20,542 nt of DNA, from positions 72,501-93,042 of the forward strand of contig LUCW03000526.1 in assembly GCA_001586965.3 (NCBI GenBank). The letters are read 5' to 3'. The stretch is from Sphaeroforma sirkka (lineage: Eukaryota > Opisthokonta > Ichthyosporea > Ichthyophonida). Positions 1 through 9,320 of the stretch are shown piece after piece (within the stretch, counting starts at the first letter, position 1; each line of letters opens with the position of its first letter). The translations under genes were made by a program, and so were the position numbers. The notes below the pieces were generated by a model. That model was given only the letters and a program-made list of their open reading frames with translations. It did no database searches and had not been told where the DNA came from.

Positions 1-430
1 GTGCACATGTGTATATGAGTTATTGTCTTAGTCAGTACTACATTACTTAGGTGCAATATTGTCTAGTTTTCCGGGGCATACTGCCAGTGAATCGTCGCTA
101 TGTATCTTCTTATTGATCGGCAGTACTCGTTCCATGCACTAGTTCTTATCGTACTACTTGTATTATGGCTTTTTGGTGCTGTGGTCACCTATCATAGGAT
201 GCACAGGCATTATGCTTTAGTCTTACCAACGCGGCTCTACTATCGCCATATGTTGCCAGTCCCCAGTTTGCATTCTCGACAAGAGTATCAATTCTGAATA
301 TTAATCGCAACGGAAAGTATATAATATGAGGGCTTTTTATTTTCTTACTACATTTTGTTTGCATGTATGCATCCAGTTCAGTCTATTCTCATATGTACTA
401 TTTTCCCTCACCTCGTATTTATGCACACAG
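1..430 (+). other. Probable intron or upstream part of the LRR gene
   Basis: No convincing exon was found here. An open frame at 100-297 is hydrophobic, without recognisable motifs, and is probably chance. The end of the stretch is pyrimidine-rich and finishes in ACACAG at 425-430, a good 3' splice site for the LRR exon that starts at 431. Earlier exons of that gene should lie upstream of the window. Confidence 0.5.
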
Positions 431-566
431 TCTGAAAACAATCGATTTGGGTAACAACCGAATAAAGAAATACACCGATCTCAAGCACTTGGCCAATTTG
501 CCAGTGTTGAAACAGTTGACACTCAAGGGTAACCCCATCGCCGCCAGTGCTGACTACCGTGAGAAG
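431..566 (+). CDS. LRR gene, exon encoding the last leucine-rich repeats
   Basis: The exon starts after ACACAG (phase 2) and ends GAGAAG|GTATTT. It encodes the LxxLxLxxNxI pattern twice, followed by DYREK. Reading on past 566 gives a stop within seven codons, which supports the donor site. Confidence 0.8.
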
Positions 567-2301
567 GTATTTTCCGTGGACCTATGAACTCCCCTTCTAC
601 GAACTCTCATGTTTTATCGTAATCAAACGTGTTGTATATAGTTAATTTCTCGTGGTTTTGTACTTAGATAAACTACTCATTGTATCTTTGTCAGTGTTAT
701 GTTTCCTATTTCCATTTGATTACCATTAAAGCAGATGCTCTGGCTCAAATGCGACGGTATATCAGAATCCAAGGTTTCGTATGTTAGTGATCAAAATCCA
801 AGGTTTAGAATGTTAGTGAGCCAAATGTTCATTTGTGTATGGGTTCTCGTGTCATTGTAGTCCTTCCGGATTACTCGGGTACTGGGTCCCATGCATGGAG
901 TGCCTGAGATGTCAATCTTCATGCGTGGATTGATGCATTGTGCTGTATCTGAGTATTTTACGACAGGCAGCAATCTGGTAGCTAATCATGCATCATCATA
1001 CCTTCGAGATCATATCTACGGAGAAACCATTTATTCGGACTACCACTAACTTATTTTCCGGTTTTTACAATTCTGGCGTACAGATCGCCGAATTGCTTCC
1101 CACAGTGGAGGTGTTGGACGGTGAACGTTTCCGCGGGCGAAAGTTTATAAGGAAACTGAGCAAGGCGGCGAAAGAGAAGAAGGCAGGAGCCACAAGCACT
1201 GGCGGTAACACTTCTATTGTACAGGAAGCTAATGAAACGGCACAGTCAGAAGACGAAGAGGTATACACCAACGGAGAAGGTTCAAATGCCCTGAACAATA
1301 GCATTGCGAGTATAGACGTGCGCGAGGACGAGGTCAAAGCTAGACGAAAGTTTGAAGGGAAGAAGATGAAGTTAGGTGGAGAAAGCGAGAGTGAGGGAGA
1401 AAAGGATACAAATGGCGATACTGTGGACGATGAAATGGACCAGGATGTACCGGGAGTCAATGCCCGCAGAAAGTTTGTGGGTAACAAGGTTAGGTTGGCC
1501 TGCAGCGATGATGATGATGATTCTGCAACAGGCGTAGTAGTCAGTGATGTGCAGAAAATGACCGAGGTCGTAAGTAAGCCTGATGTGCAACGGAAGGACA
1601 GTGTCACTGTGGCGACAAAAGAGGCTGCAACGCGCAAGAGCATAGATTTGGAGATGTCACAGCCCCTGTCGGCGGCTGCAGCAAGGGTCCTGGCGCACCG
1701 ACGAGCGCTCGAAGCTGTGATGGAAGGTATACTTCCTACAGAAGGTGGAAATATAACACCTGCTGCAAAGTCACAGAAGCGAAAGAAGAGCCAACAGGCG
1801 GGAAGTGAAGTGGTCAAGCGAAACAAGAAAGATAAGGAACAGGCCAGAGAGCGTTCGGATAGCAAGAGAAAGGTGGAGGACGACTTTTTTGTGTCGATGT
1901 CTGGAGCTGCATTGGGAATTAATAAATCTGCACCAAAGCTAGAGAAGGCAGACGCTGAAAAGTCAAAACGAAAGCAAGAAAAAATGCTGAGAAAGCATGA
2001 GAGGAGGGACAAGAAATTAGCTGCTGAGAAGGCGAGGGAATTGGTTGCCGTAAAGGCGAACAAATCAACTGAAGAAAATAAGAGCTTGGCCAATGATGCA
2101 CGAATTGAGAAGGGGACAAAGTCAGAGAAGACGAGAAGTAATGTAGACGCAGGCCCAGATACTAGAACAACCGCAATTACTGGCGTGTTGAAGGTGGAGC
2201 GCAAGGCGTATAATCCCTCGGTTGATGTAGATACTCTCATGAGTGAATTGGGAAAATCGGAACTAGTTGCATTTGGCGAGAGTGGTACTGGTTGGGATTA
2301 A
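431..2301 (+). CDS. Leucine-rich-repeat protein with lysine/acid-rich tail (5' partial, two exons)
   Basis: The visible coding sequence joins 431-566 and 1084-2301, and the phase matches (AAG|ATC). The first exon encodes the end of an LRR domain (LKTIDLGNNRIKKY, then LKQLTLKGNPIA and DYREK). The second continues with the capping motif IAELLPTVEVLDGERF, so the repeat domain closes exactly across the splice. About 380 residues of highly charged, lysine- and acid-rich, probably disordered sequence follow, with two ARRKF.G.K...L motifs and a serine/aspartate cluster. The protein ends in a compact motif, GVLKVERK...VDVDTLM...GESGTGWD. LRR proteins bind other proteins; the basic/acidic tail suggests a nuclear or nucleolar location, but that is inference. 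I do not recognise the exact orthologue. The start codon lies outside the window. The long antisense frame at 1065-2240 is a shadow of this gene. Confidence 0.82.
567..1083 (+). other. Intron of the LRR gene
   Basis: The donor is GTATTT at 567. The acceptor is GGCGTACAG ending at 1083, behind a pyrimidine-rich stretch (ACTTATTTTCCGG). The intron is 517 bases. The open frame that runs through its end (988-1083) is intronic, because the LRR cap sequence begins exactly at 1084. Two near-identical phrases (ATCAAAATCCAAGGTTT-like) occur at about 763 and 789. Confidence 0.75.
1084..2301 (+). CDS. LRR gene, last exon (LRR cap plus charged tail)
   Basis: The exon begins in phase 0 after a clean 3' splice site and runs 405 codons to TAA at 2299-2301. 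Composition is dominated by K, E, S and A. The motif pair RRKFEGKKMKL (about 1339-1375) and RRKFVGNKVRL (about 1465-1500) looks like an internal duplication. Confidence 0.85.
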   Translation: MAELLPTVEVLDGERFRGRKFIRKLSKAAKEKKAGATSTGGNTSIVQEANETAQSEDEEVYTNGEGSNALNNSIASIDVREDEVKARRKFEGKKMKLGGESESEGEKDTNGDTVDDEMDQDVPGVNARRKFVGNKVRLACSDDDDDSATGVVVSDVQKMTEVVSKPDVQRKDSVTVATKEAATRKSIDLEMSQPLSAAAARVLAHRRALEAVMEGILPTEGGNITPAAKSQKRKKSQQAGSEVVKRNKKDKEQARERSDSKRKVEDDFFVSMSGAALGINKSAPKLEKADAEKSKRKQEKMLRKHERRDKKLAAEKARELVAVKANKSTEENKSLANDARIEKGTKSEKTRSNVDAGPDTRTTAITGVLKVERKAYNPSVDVDTLMSELGKSELVAFGESGTGWD

Positions 2302-2356
2302 GTTTCACAGAATATGAGTACAACCCCTATTATGCATTAAGATTGCCGACAACACA

Positions 2357-2362
2357 AATAAA
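2357..2362 (+). terminator. Poly(A) signal AATAAA for the LRR gene
   Basis: A canonical AATAAA lies 55 bases after the TAA stop, followed by AT-rich sequence. Its spacing is typical for a short eukaryotic 3' UTR. Confidence 0.55.
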
Positions 2363-3506
2363 ATTTAAAATTAGTGAAATGAATTGCACTGACAAGTTTT
2401 CGGATTCGCTCTGTAACGGAAATATTAATCCATCGTGAGTTTGTTTTGACTTGCATTTTTTTTCTTCGGTCACTGTATTATTTATCCGTAGATGATTTCT
2501 AACGTACAGATATAGGCGCTGTTTTAGCCTAGTAGCAGGCGTACTATCTGCACACAATACTCGCTATATATTACTCGAATGACATTAATTCTTGATCCTT
2601 TAGAGGATAAATGTACATTGTTTTTCAGATGCAATTTGCGAGCAGAATTAATTTTATAGTTAAGATTTTCCACACCAATTTCAGTGTAGATCACTGTGAG
2701 GTCAGTTTAGTTGAAACCAAATGTGAACAGTACATGATATATTATTCAGAAAATGCTACCTCCTCCAAACGCAGTGTAGAACACTTAAGTATAACTATAA
2801 CCGTTCATCGTAGATCTGATATACCAGACGTGAGCTGATAATATTTTATGATTGACTACTACATATCTTTACAACACAATTACAGAGTAGGTGTGAGGTT
2901 GGATTTAGTCATAGCTTTGATCAAATGTGAACAATTCCTCATTCGTATGATTTGAAAGAATTTCCGCCTCCGCCTGCAGGATAAAACACTTTCTCTTGAG
3001 AGTTCTAATTTCTGGCCTACAGAAGTCAATCTATCAAAAGAGTACAGATTTAATTAAAAACACCACGGGAATCGGGATTCCAGACCACATATTTACACCA
3101 ATCAACTTCAAACCCAAAAGTCCGGGAATTTTTTTAACAATCTACATACATATTTATATGCAAGTTATTACTTTGTTTAATAAGAAATATGACGTCAGAC
3201 GTGGCCTCTTAGACTTCTCCTTAACTCTTCAGGACTCTTGGTTCATGGTTGAGGTCCGACTGTTCGTATGAGACAATGAATCCGAGTAGAAGTGGGTTAG
3301 TGTGAGGAGTGAGGAGTGAGGAGTGAGTAATTAATAGTCTAAGAATCTGCTAGAGAATCTGATGTTAGTTTTTTATTCATTATTATAACAATTCATTTTT
3401 ATATACAAATGTTCTGATTAGTCTGAGGCTCTGAGTCTGAGCCTGAGCCCTGAGAGTACTAAGTACATATGTATGTACAATATTTATAAATAAATGAGTA
3501 CGATGA
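2363..3506. other. Intergenic or upstream intronic spacer
   Basis: About 1.1 kb without a supportable gene. Short open frames (2611-2838, 2996-3271) have no motifs and no coding-like composition. Near the end are small simple repeats. Part of it may be a 5' intron of the surface-protein gene that follows, since that gene lacks its start and signal peptide. Confidence 0.5.
3301..3328 (+). repeat. GTGAGGA heptamer repeat
   Basis: Nearly four copies of a seven-base unit (TGAGGAG phase) sit in tandem. A second degenerate tract of CTGAG pentamers follows at about 3420-3457. Both lie just before the surface-protein coding region. Confidence 0.7.
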
Positions 3507-3536
3507 CTCTCTTTAAACGTGCCTGATGACTGTGAG

Positions 3537-5921
3537 GTTACTAAATTTACCATTGACTTCGATGGCATGGATGACGGTTCCCGTGTATCCGTCAATGGTA
3601 AAGTAATTGCAAATAGCTACGTATATCTCCATCAACGAGGTACCACTGATCTGAAACAATTTATTAGACATGGGGATAATCGTATAGTAATCACACAAAT
3701 GGATGATTGTTGCTCTCAAAATAACTTGCACAAGGCCGCTGTCGCACTGAATTCGGATTGCCAAGCAACTAAATGCGAATCGGCTCCTGATATCTGTGAT
3801 AGGCCTACAATAATGAATGCGCTAAATTTCAACGATATTTTATGCGCGAGTGGTGACTGCAACACGGATGCATGTTGTCTTCCAGCTAAAACATGTGCCG
3901 ATATGACAGAATTTTGCGACAATGACCAGCAAAACAACAAATCTAACAGAAAATGCAATCCAGCAGCGAGGAAAAGTGAGCCGGACTCATGCAACGCAAT
4001 ATGTTGCGTCCCGAAGCCGTCGACCACTCCAATCAGCTCGCCCTCAATATCTCCAGCTACATCTACATCACAGACAGCAACTCCATCGATTAGCTCGACT
4101 CCATCGTTCAGTACTACAGCATCGTCATCGAATAGTGCAGCTCCATCCCCAGTGCTACTGCGTCGCCATCCATTAGTGCAATTCCATCACAGTGCTACTG
4201 CGTCGTCATCCATTGGTGAAATTCCATCACACAGTGCTACAGCATCCCCATCAACTAGTGAAATTCCATCCCACAGTGCGACTGCGCCGCCGTCCACTAG
4301 TGAAATTCCATCACACAGTGCGACAGCATCCCCATCCACTAGTGAAATTCCATCCCACAGTGCGACTGCGTCGCCATCCACTAGTAAAATTTCATCCCAC
4401 AGTGCTACTGCGTCGCCATCCATTAGTGAAATTCCATCACACAGTACTACTACGTCGCCATCCACAAATGAAATTCCATCACACAGTGCTACAGCATCCC
4501 CATCGATTAGTATAGCTCTATCTCACTGTCCTACTACATCGTTATCTACTAGCGCAGCTCCATCACACAGTACTACAACATCGCCAGTTACATTTCACAG
4601 TGCTACTGCATCGCCATCAAATAGTCCAGCTCCATCGCAGAGTGCTACTAAATCACCGTCGATTAGCGCAGCTATATATTACAGCGCTGTTGAGTCGCCA
4701 TTGGTTCGCGCAGTTGCATCTCACAGTGCCACTGTATTACCAGCTGCATCGTACAGTGCCACAGCAACGCCATCGATCAGCCCGGCTGTATCCCACAGTG
4801 CCAGAGCAACGCCATCGGTCAGCCCGGCTGTATCCCATAGTGCTACTGCATCACCAGCTGTATCCCACAGTGCCACAGCAACGCCATCTGTTAGCGTGGC
4901 TGTACCTCACAGTGCCACAGCAACGCCATCGATCAGCCCGGCTGTATCCTATAGTGCTACTGCGTCACCAGCTGTATCCCACAGTGCCACAGCAACGCCA
5001 TCCGTTAGCGTGGCTGTATCCCACAGTGCCACAGCAACGCCATCCGTTAGCGTGGCTATATCCCACAGTGTCACAGCAACGCCATCTGTTAGCGTGGCTA
5101 CATCCCACAGTGCTACTGCATCGCCAGTTGTATCCCACAGTGCCACAGCACCGCCATCTGATAGCGTGGCTGTATCCCACAGTGCTACTGTATCGCCAGC
5201 TCCATCGCACACGTCTACAGTATCGATAAGTGCACATCCTTCTGAAGCGACACCAAGTCCAGCGATGCCCATAGCGACAACAGAGTGGCCATCGATCGGA
5301 ATAACTCCAACCATAGATCAGCGTAGTATGGCACCATTTGCGACGTTCCTGAATACACTCGGAGTCACGTCACAGTTGAGTCCTGCGATGATTCCCCAAA
5401 CTGTGGATCAGCTGGTTCCGACAGCAACAGCTGCACTGGCACCAAGTATGGTACCACACACCATGCAAAAGAATCCACAGTTGAGGCCTGCTATGATTCC
5501 CCACACTGTGGATCAACTGATTCCGACGGCAACAGCTGCACTAGCACCAAGTATGGTTCCGCACACCATGCATCAGAACACACCTGGAGTCACACCGCAG
5601 TTAATCCCGGTAGCTACCTCCGAGATACCGCCAACTGTTGTTACTGCTATTGCTGCGGTGATATCAGCCCCGACTATGACATATCCAACTGTGCAAGCAA
5701 CCACAATTCTAACCCCGCTTGGCGTTGCACAAGTTCAATACTCGCAGAATATACCACAGCCAATGCATACAACGGATTTGGTACAGCAGCCGACGCCAAC
5801 TGCGACCGAACACCAGGACCAGCAGAACAGTCTCTACTGTGGGGATGTCAAATTTTCTAAATACAAAACCTATCGAACGGACTTGAAGTGTTGTCTTAAC
5901 ACGGACAAGTGTACCGGTTGA
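3537..5921 (+). CDS. Mucin-like cysteine-rich surface protein (5' incomplete)
   Basis: The open frame runs from 3507, but no ATG precedes the conserved start of the domain. The likeliest exon start is 3537, after a GTGAG 3' splice site, so a signal-peptide exon is missing or unseen. Order of parts: (a) about 3540-3750, a small beta-sandwich-like module (FTIDFDGMDDG, VSVNGKV, DLKQFIRHGDNRIVI, MDDCC) resembling the DD-G-x-VNG pattern of galactose-binding-like jelly rolls; (b) about 3755-4020, a cysteine-rich stretch with TCADM..FC, SCNAICC and similar, like the CAD..C..CC repeats of protist surface proteins; (c) about 4020-5600, Ser/Thr/Ala/Pro tandem repeats expected to be heavily O-glycosylated; (d) a C-terminal cysteine motif KCCLNTDKC. 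It probably acts outside the cell or in the wall. No transmembrane or GPI signal is visible before the TGA. Confidence 0.72.
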   Translation, partial: VTKFTIDFDGMDDGSRVSVNGKVIANSYVYLHQRGTTDLKQFIRHGDNRIVITQMDDCCSQNNLHKAAVALNSDCQATKCESAPDICDRPTIMNALNFNDILCASGDCNTDACCLPAKTCADMTEFCDNDQQNNKSNRKCNPAARKSEPDSCNAICCVPKPSTTPISSPSISPATSTSQTATPSISSTPSFSTTASSSNSAAPSPVLLRRHPLVQFHHSATASSSIGEIPSHSATASPSTSEIPSHSATAPPSTSEIPSHSATASPSTSEIPSHSATASPSTSKISSHSATASPSISEIPSHSTTTSPSTNEIPSHSATASPSISIALSHCPTTSLSTSAAPSHSTTTSPVTFHSATASPSNSPAPSQSATKSPSISAAIYYSAVESPLVRAVASHSATVLPAASYSATATPSISPAVSHSARATPSVSPAVSHSATASPAVSHSATATPSVSVAVPHSATATPSISPAVSYSATASPAVSHSATATPSVSVAVSHSATATPSVSVAISHSVTATPSVSVATSHSATASPVVSHSATAPPSDSVAVSHSATVSPAPSHTSTVSISAHPSEATPSPAMPIATTEWPSIGITPTIDQRSMAPFATFLNTLGVTSQLSPAMIPQTVDQLVPTATAALAPSMVPHTMQKNPQLRPAMIPHTVDQLIPTATAALAPSMVPHTMHQNTPGVTPQLIPVATSEIPPTVVTAIAAVISAPTMTYPTVQATTILTPLGVAQVQYSQNIPQPMHTTDLVQQPTPTATEHQDQQNSLYCGDVKFSKYKTYRTDLKCCLNTDKCTG
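4141..4545 (+). repeat. Coding minisatellite, 42-bp unit (SHSATASPSTSEIP)
   Basis: About nine to ten tandem copies of a 42-base unit encode a 14-residue repeat rich in S, T, A and P. Copies differ by scattered substitutions and grow divergent after about 4510. The repeat is open in several other frames on both strands, which explains the long shadow frames here. Confidence 0.85.
4725..5215 (+). repeat. Second coding minisatellite, mixed 42-bp and 30-bp units
   Basis: Units of the type SHSATATPSVSVAV (42 bases) alternate irregularly with shorter SHSATASPAV units (30 bases). Both lengths are multiples of three, so copy-number change would keep the frame. The block is homologous to the first array but has its own consensus (VAV/PAV in place of EIP). 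Confidence 0.82.
5373..5579 (+). repeat. 105-bp coding tandem duplication (35 residues, two copies)
   Basis: Copy 1 is 5373-5477 and copy 2 starts at 5478. Both encode QL.PAMIP.TVDQL.PTATA followed by ALAPSMVPHTM. The high identity between copies points to a recent duplication, unrelated in sequence to the 42-bp arrays upstream. Confidence 0.85.
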
Positions 5922-6221
5922 GGTAACTATAAGTGCACGTCCACATCGTGCTGTAAAACAACACAGAAAGCTAAGGATTATGACCGCCAGGATACTGACG
6001 CCGGTAGCGAGTACTATGGAAATTGTAAGAAAGAAGGGACTAGCAGCAAGTGCGAGAGTTATAGTTCAGACCAATTGTTGCAAAGCAGGAACCGATAAAG
6101 GTGGCGGCCACGCCACATTCAAATGTTCCTCGTCACACTGCTGCACAAAGAAAAAGAGGCCAAAGACGATCATTGTCGTCGAGGTGAGAAGGGTTGCACG
6201 GGCAAACGTTCAGCTATATAG
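5922..6221 (+). pseudogene. Decayed cysteine-rich 3' tail of the surface-protein gene
   Basis: Cysteine-rich coding continues in the same frame directly after the TGA at 5919-5921 (NYKCTSTSCCK, then a KCESYSSDQ block) up to about 6075. It then shifts frame to CCKAGTDK and TFKCSSSHCC, and shifts again near 6163 to DDHCRRGEKGC, ending in TAG at 6219-6221. The K-C-x-x-x-x-C-C pattern recurs across the different frames, so this is best read as one ancestral C-terminal domain broken by a nonsense change and two frameshifts, or as sequence errors. Splicing at GTAACT (5924) is a less likely alternative. Confidence 0.6.
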
Positions 6222-6265
6222 CCCTTTGATGTATTAAATGTTATTGGATAGCCAAAACATAGTAA

Positions 6266-6271
6266 AATAAA
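6266..6271 (+). terminator. Poly(A) signal AATAAA of the surface-protein gene
   Basis: AATAAA lies 45 bases after the TAG at 6221 but 345 bases after the in-frame TGA at 5921. Its position fits the longer, ancestral coding end better. Confidence 0.5.
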
Positions 6272-6299
6272 CTACATAGATATATTCAAGAAGACTGAT

Positions 6300-6319
6300 C
6301 ACCAGATAAACAATTTAAA

Positions 6320-6384
<65 letters not shown>

Positions 6385-6548
6385 AACATATATAAATAAA
6401 TATATATATATATAAAAGTATATAAATAAATAAATATATACATATATATAAATCAATACATACATAAGTATACATACGTAATTTAGTTTTAGATATACAT
6501 TTCTATCTATACATGATATAAAAAATATACAAATGCATATATATATAT

Positions 6549-6634
<86 letters not shown>

Positions 6635-6795
6635 AACTATTTAGATGTAAGGGATGTTTTCTATAAATGTAATCATATCTATATATATATATATATTTTT
6701 ATATGTATCATATGGTTTATATATGGATGGATCAACGCATATCATCCAGTCATGGATATATGTTTGTGTGTGTGTAATATATGCATATATATCTG

Positions 6796-6826
<31 letters not shown>

Positions 6827-8276
6827 GATATATAATAAAGGGATGTTTTTTTATAAATGGATATGCACAGTAACAGCCATACATATATATATATTATACA
6901 TATATATACATATATATATATATGTATGGATGGATGGACTTGTATGTATATATATAATAATATATTATTATATATGTTATACATACAATACATATAATAA
7001 TATATACATGGTATATGTAATACATATGTAGCCATTACTATACATATGTATATGTAGCATATATAACAATATGTATATATGTATACAACATATATATATA
7101 ATAATATATATTATATACATATACATATATATATAATATATACATATTACATATTACATAGCAATGTATGTAATTATTAATTGTGTATGTATTATTACAT
7201 AAGCATATGTTACATATAATATATGTATACATAACTAATAATACATCCATATTACTATTATATAATATTATATATATACATATGTACATGTACATAATAA
7301 TGTTAACAATAATAATATTATATGGCCAGCCAATAATATATATTATGTGTGGTAAGCCAATACATACATATGTATACATACATTAACATACAATAATAAT
7401 ATATAACCAACATATATAATATATGACACATGCTATTATATACATATACATACATAATGCGTGATGATGTCATGATTGGTGTGCATGTGTTGTGCATATG
7501 CGTACGTGTACATATTAAATGTGTATGTATGTATACGATCAATAGATATATGTTGTATCATATGTCAGTCACATATTGCATAAGCAATGCATATGTGATA
7601 TGGTTATGGACATGCATATCTATCTGTATAAATCGTCCGATATGTATATATGCCACATGTATGTATGTATATGGGTTGACCATTTATATATACATTTTTT
7701 TTTTATGTATGGAATCATATGTTCCATGTAATTTGTATATAATAATATGTATATATATATATATATGTAATATATATATATATATAATATAATAATATAA
7801 TAATAATAATAATATATATATATATATATTACATATATATATATATAATATATATATATGTACATGCATGTGTGTAATCACGTTTTTGTTTGGTTGTTTT
7901 ATATATGTTCATGGTTATAATGTAATATATAATGTACCAATAATAATATATAATTATAGCTATATATAATAATTATAATATTATACATATGTAATATATA
8001 TATGCTATATTATATATAATATATAATATATATATTATATAATAATAATAATAATAATATATGTATTAATATGTATCATACGTAATGGCAATGTACATAT
8101 GGTAATGTGTATAATGTATGCATGTATGTATCTTTATTTCCATAATCTATTAGTTTTTTTGTTTTTTGCCTGCCCGCACACACGCACACCACGCACGCAC
8201 ATCATGTATATGTATATATATATATGTGTGATGAGTATCTATATATAATCTAAGCATATATATATATATGTATATG

Positions 8277-8332
<56 letters not shown>

Positions 8333-8397
8333 ACAATACGGTACATGCGTACGTACATACATACATACATACATACATGCATAGATACATACATGCA

Positions 8398-8428
<31 letters not shown>

Positions 8429-8450
8429 GCATCATACATACACGTTTTTG
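6300..8450. repeat. AT-rich microsatellite desert
   Basis: About 2.1 kb made almost entirely of TA, TAA, TACA and related simple repeats. Pure (TA)n runs include 6325-6379, 6561-6630 and 8287-8324. Open frames here encode only Tyr/Ile/His low-complexity strings and are not genes. A short region at 8160-8200 is richer in GC (CACGCA repeats). Confidence 0.9.
8346..8432 (+). repeat. (CATA)n tetranucleotide microsatellite
   Basis: Imperfect CATA/CATG tetramers, about twenty copies, close the right-hand end of the AT-rich desert. Confidence 0.85.
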
Positions 8451-8546
8451 GAAGTTAGCTACTTGACTTCAATTTCGGTCTCGACTTGTTTGTTGTTCTA
8501 CAAACCTACAATTTGATGGTGATATAGACTATCGAGTAGTTGAGTT

Positions 8547-8577
8547 GTAGACTCGCGATTCGTAAATCGCGAGCTAC
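8547..8577. repeat. Near-perfect 13-bp stem hairpin
   Basis: CTCGCGATT at 8552-8560 pairs perfectly with AATCGCGAG at 8565-8573 around the four-base loop CGTA. The stem is extended by GTAG/CTAC outside a single bulged A. It stands out because its GC-containing stem is unlike the nearby AT repeats. A structured RNA, a protein-binding palindrome or a transposon end are all possible; none is proven. Confidence 0.65.
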
Positions 8578-9282
8578 TGCTTATTATTTGTTGAACGACT
8601 CTCGCGACTACAGAGAGGGAGAATGCAATCAGTACAGTAACCCTGAATAGTCAATATGTGTTGTCGTTTGACACTTCTTCTCTACTATGTAAATGTTAAC
8701 AGAAGCTACGAGCCTATATTCGGTGTGTGTGTGGCTCATATCTATATCTCTGTGCGTTTACTCTAAATACGAATGAACACAATCTGTCAAGCATCGTGTA
8801 GTGCGTATGTGAACACGAATCTCATTCGTGAGCGCACGTGTGCATATCACATGACCTCATATTTACCAGTTCTCGATGTCTTATATTAACAAATAATACC
8901 AGTTTACAACAAATGAATACTTATCAGCATATATACTGAAATTACATAACCATATAGATATACTTTTAACATTAGTGGCCACAGATACTTAGTTACAATA
9001 TATGCAGACCCGGGCCATGCGATTCACTCATGCACTATATAAATGAAAGCTCATGTGGACGTATACGCTTTCACACTACACAACGTTGAGAACAGACACG
9101 CTATTTTGTGTGTATCATCTGCACGCCACTGACTTTACTTCCCGCTGTTACTCCGTGAAACCCTCACGATTATGGATCTATGCAAGGCTGATGTCTATTT
9201 GGGTTTCAGCTCATTTGTATCCCCGTATATTCTGGTCGTTCGTCATGACCATTTCACGTGGCGGGGATTACTGTACTGGCAC

Positions 9283-9320
9283 GTTGCTATAGCCATGCCT
9301 TGTTGCTATAGCCATGCCTT
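9283..9320 (+). repeat. Perfect 19-bp tandem duplication
   Basis: The unit GTTGCTATAGCCATGCCTT occurs twice in direct succession (9283-9301 and 9302-9320) without mismatch. Confidence 0.9.

Noticed and set aside
1065-2240. 391-codon antisense frame over the LRR gene
   Set aside because: It mirrors the lysine/glutamate-rich coding strand; the sense strand has LRR motifs and correct splice phase.
2611-3271. Small plus-strand open frames in the spacer
   Set aside because: No motif, no splice context linking them to the surface gene, and length expected by chance.
4187-5314. Antisense and shifted-frame frames in the mucin repeats
   Set aside because: They are periodic by-products of the 42-bp unit.
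6533-8439. Open frames encoding Tyr/Ile/His/Met strings
   Set aside because: They are translations of TA and TACA microsatellites and overlap on both strands.
8547-8577. tRNA T-arm
   Set aside because: No cloverleaf can be built around it and no B-box or acceptor stem is present.
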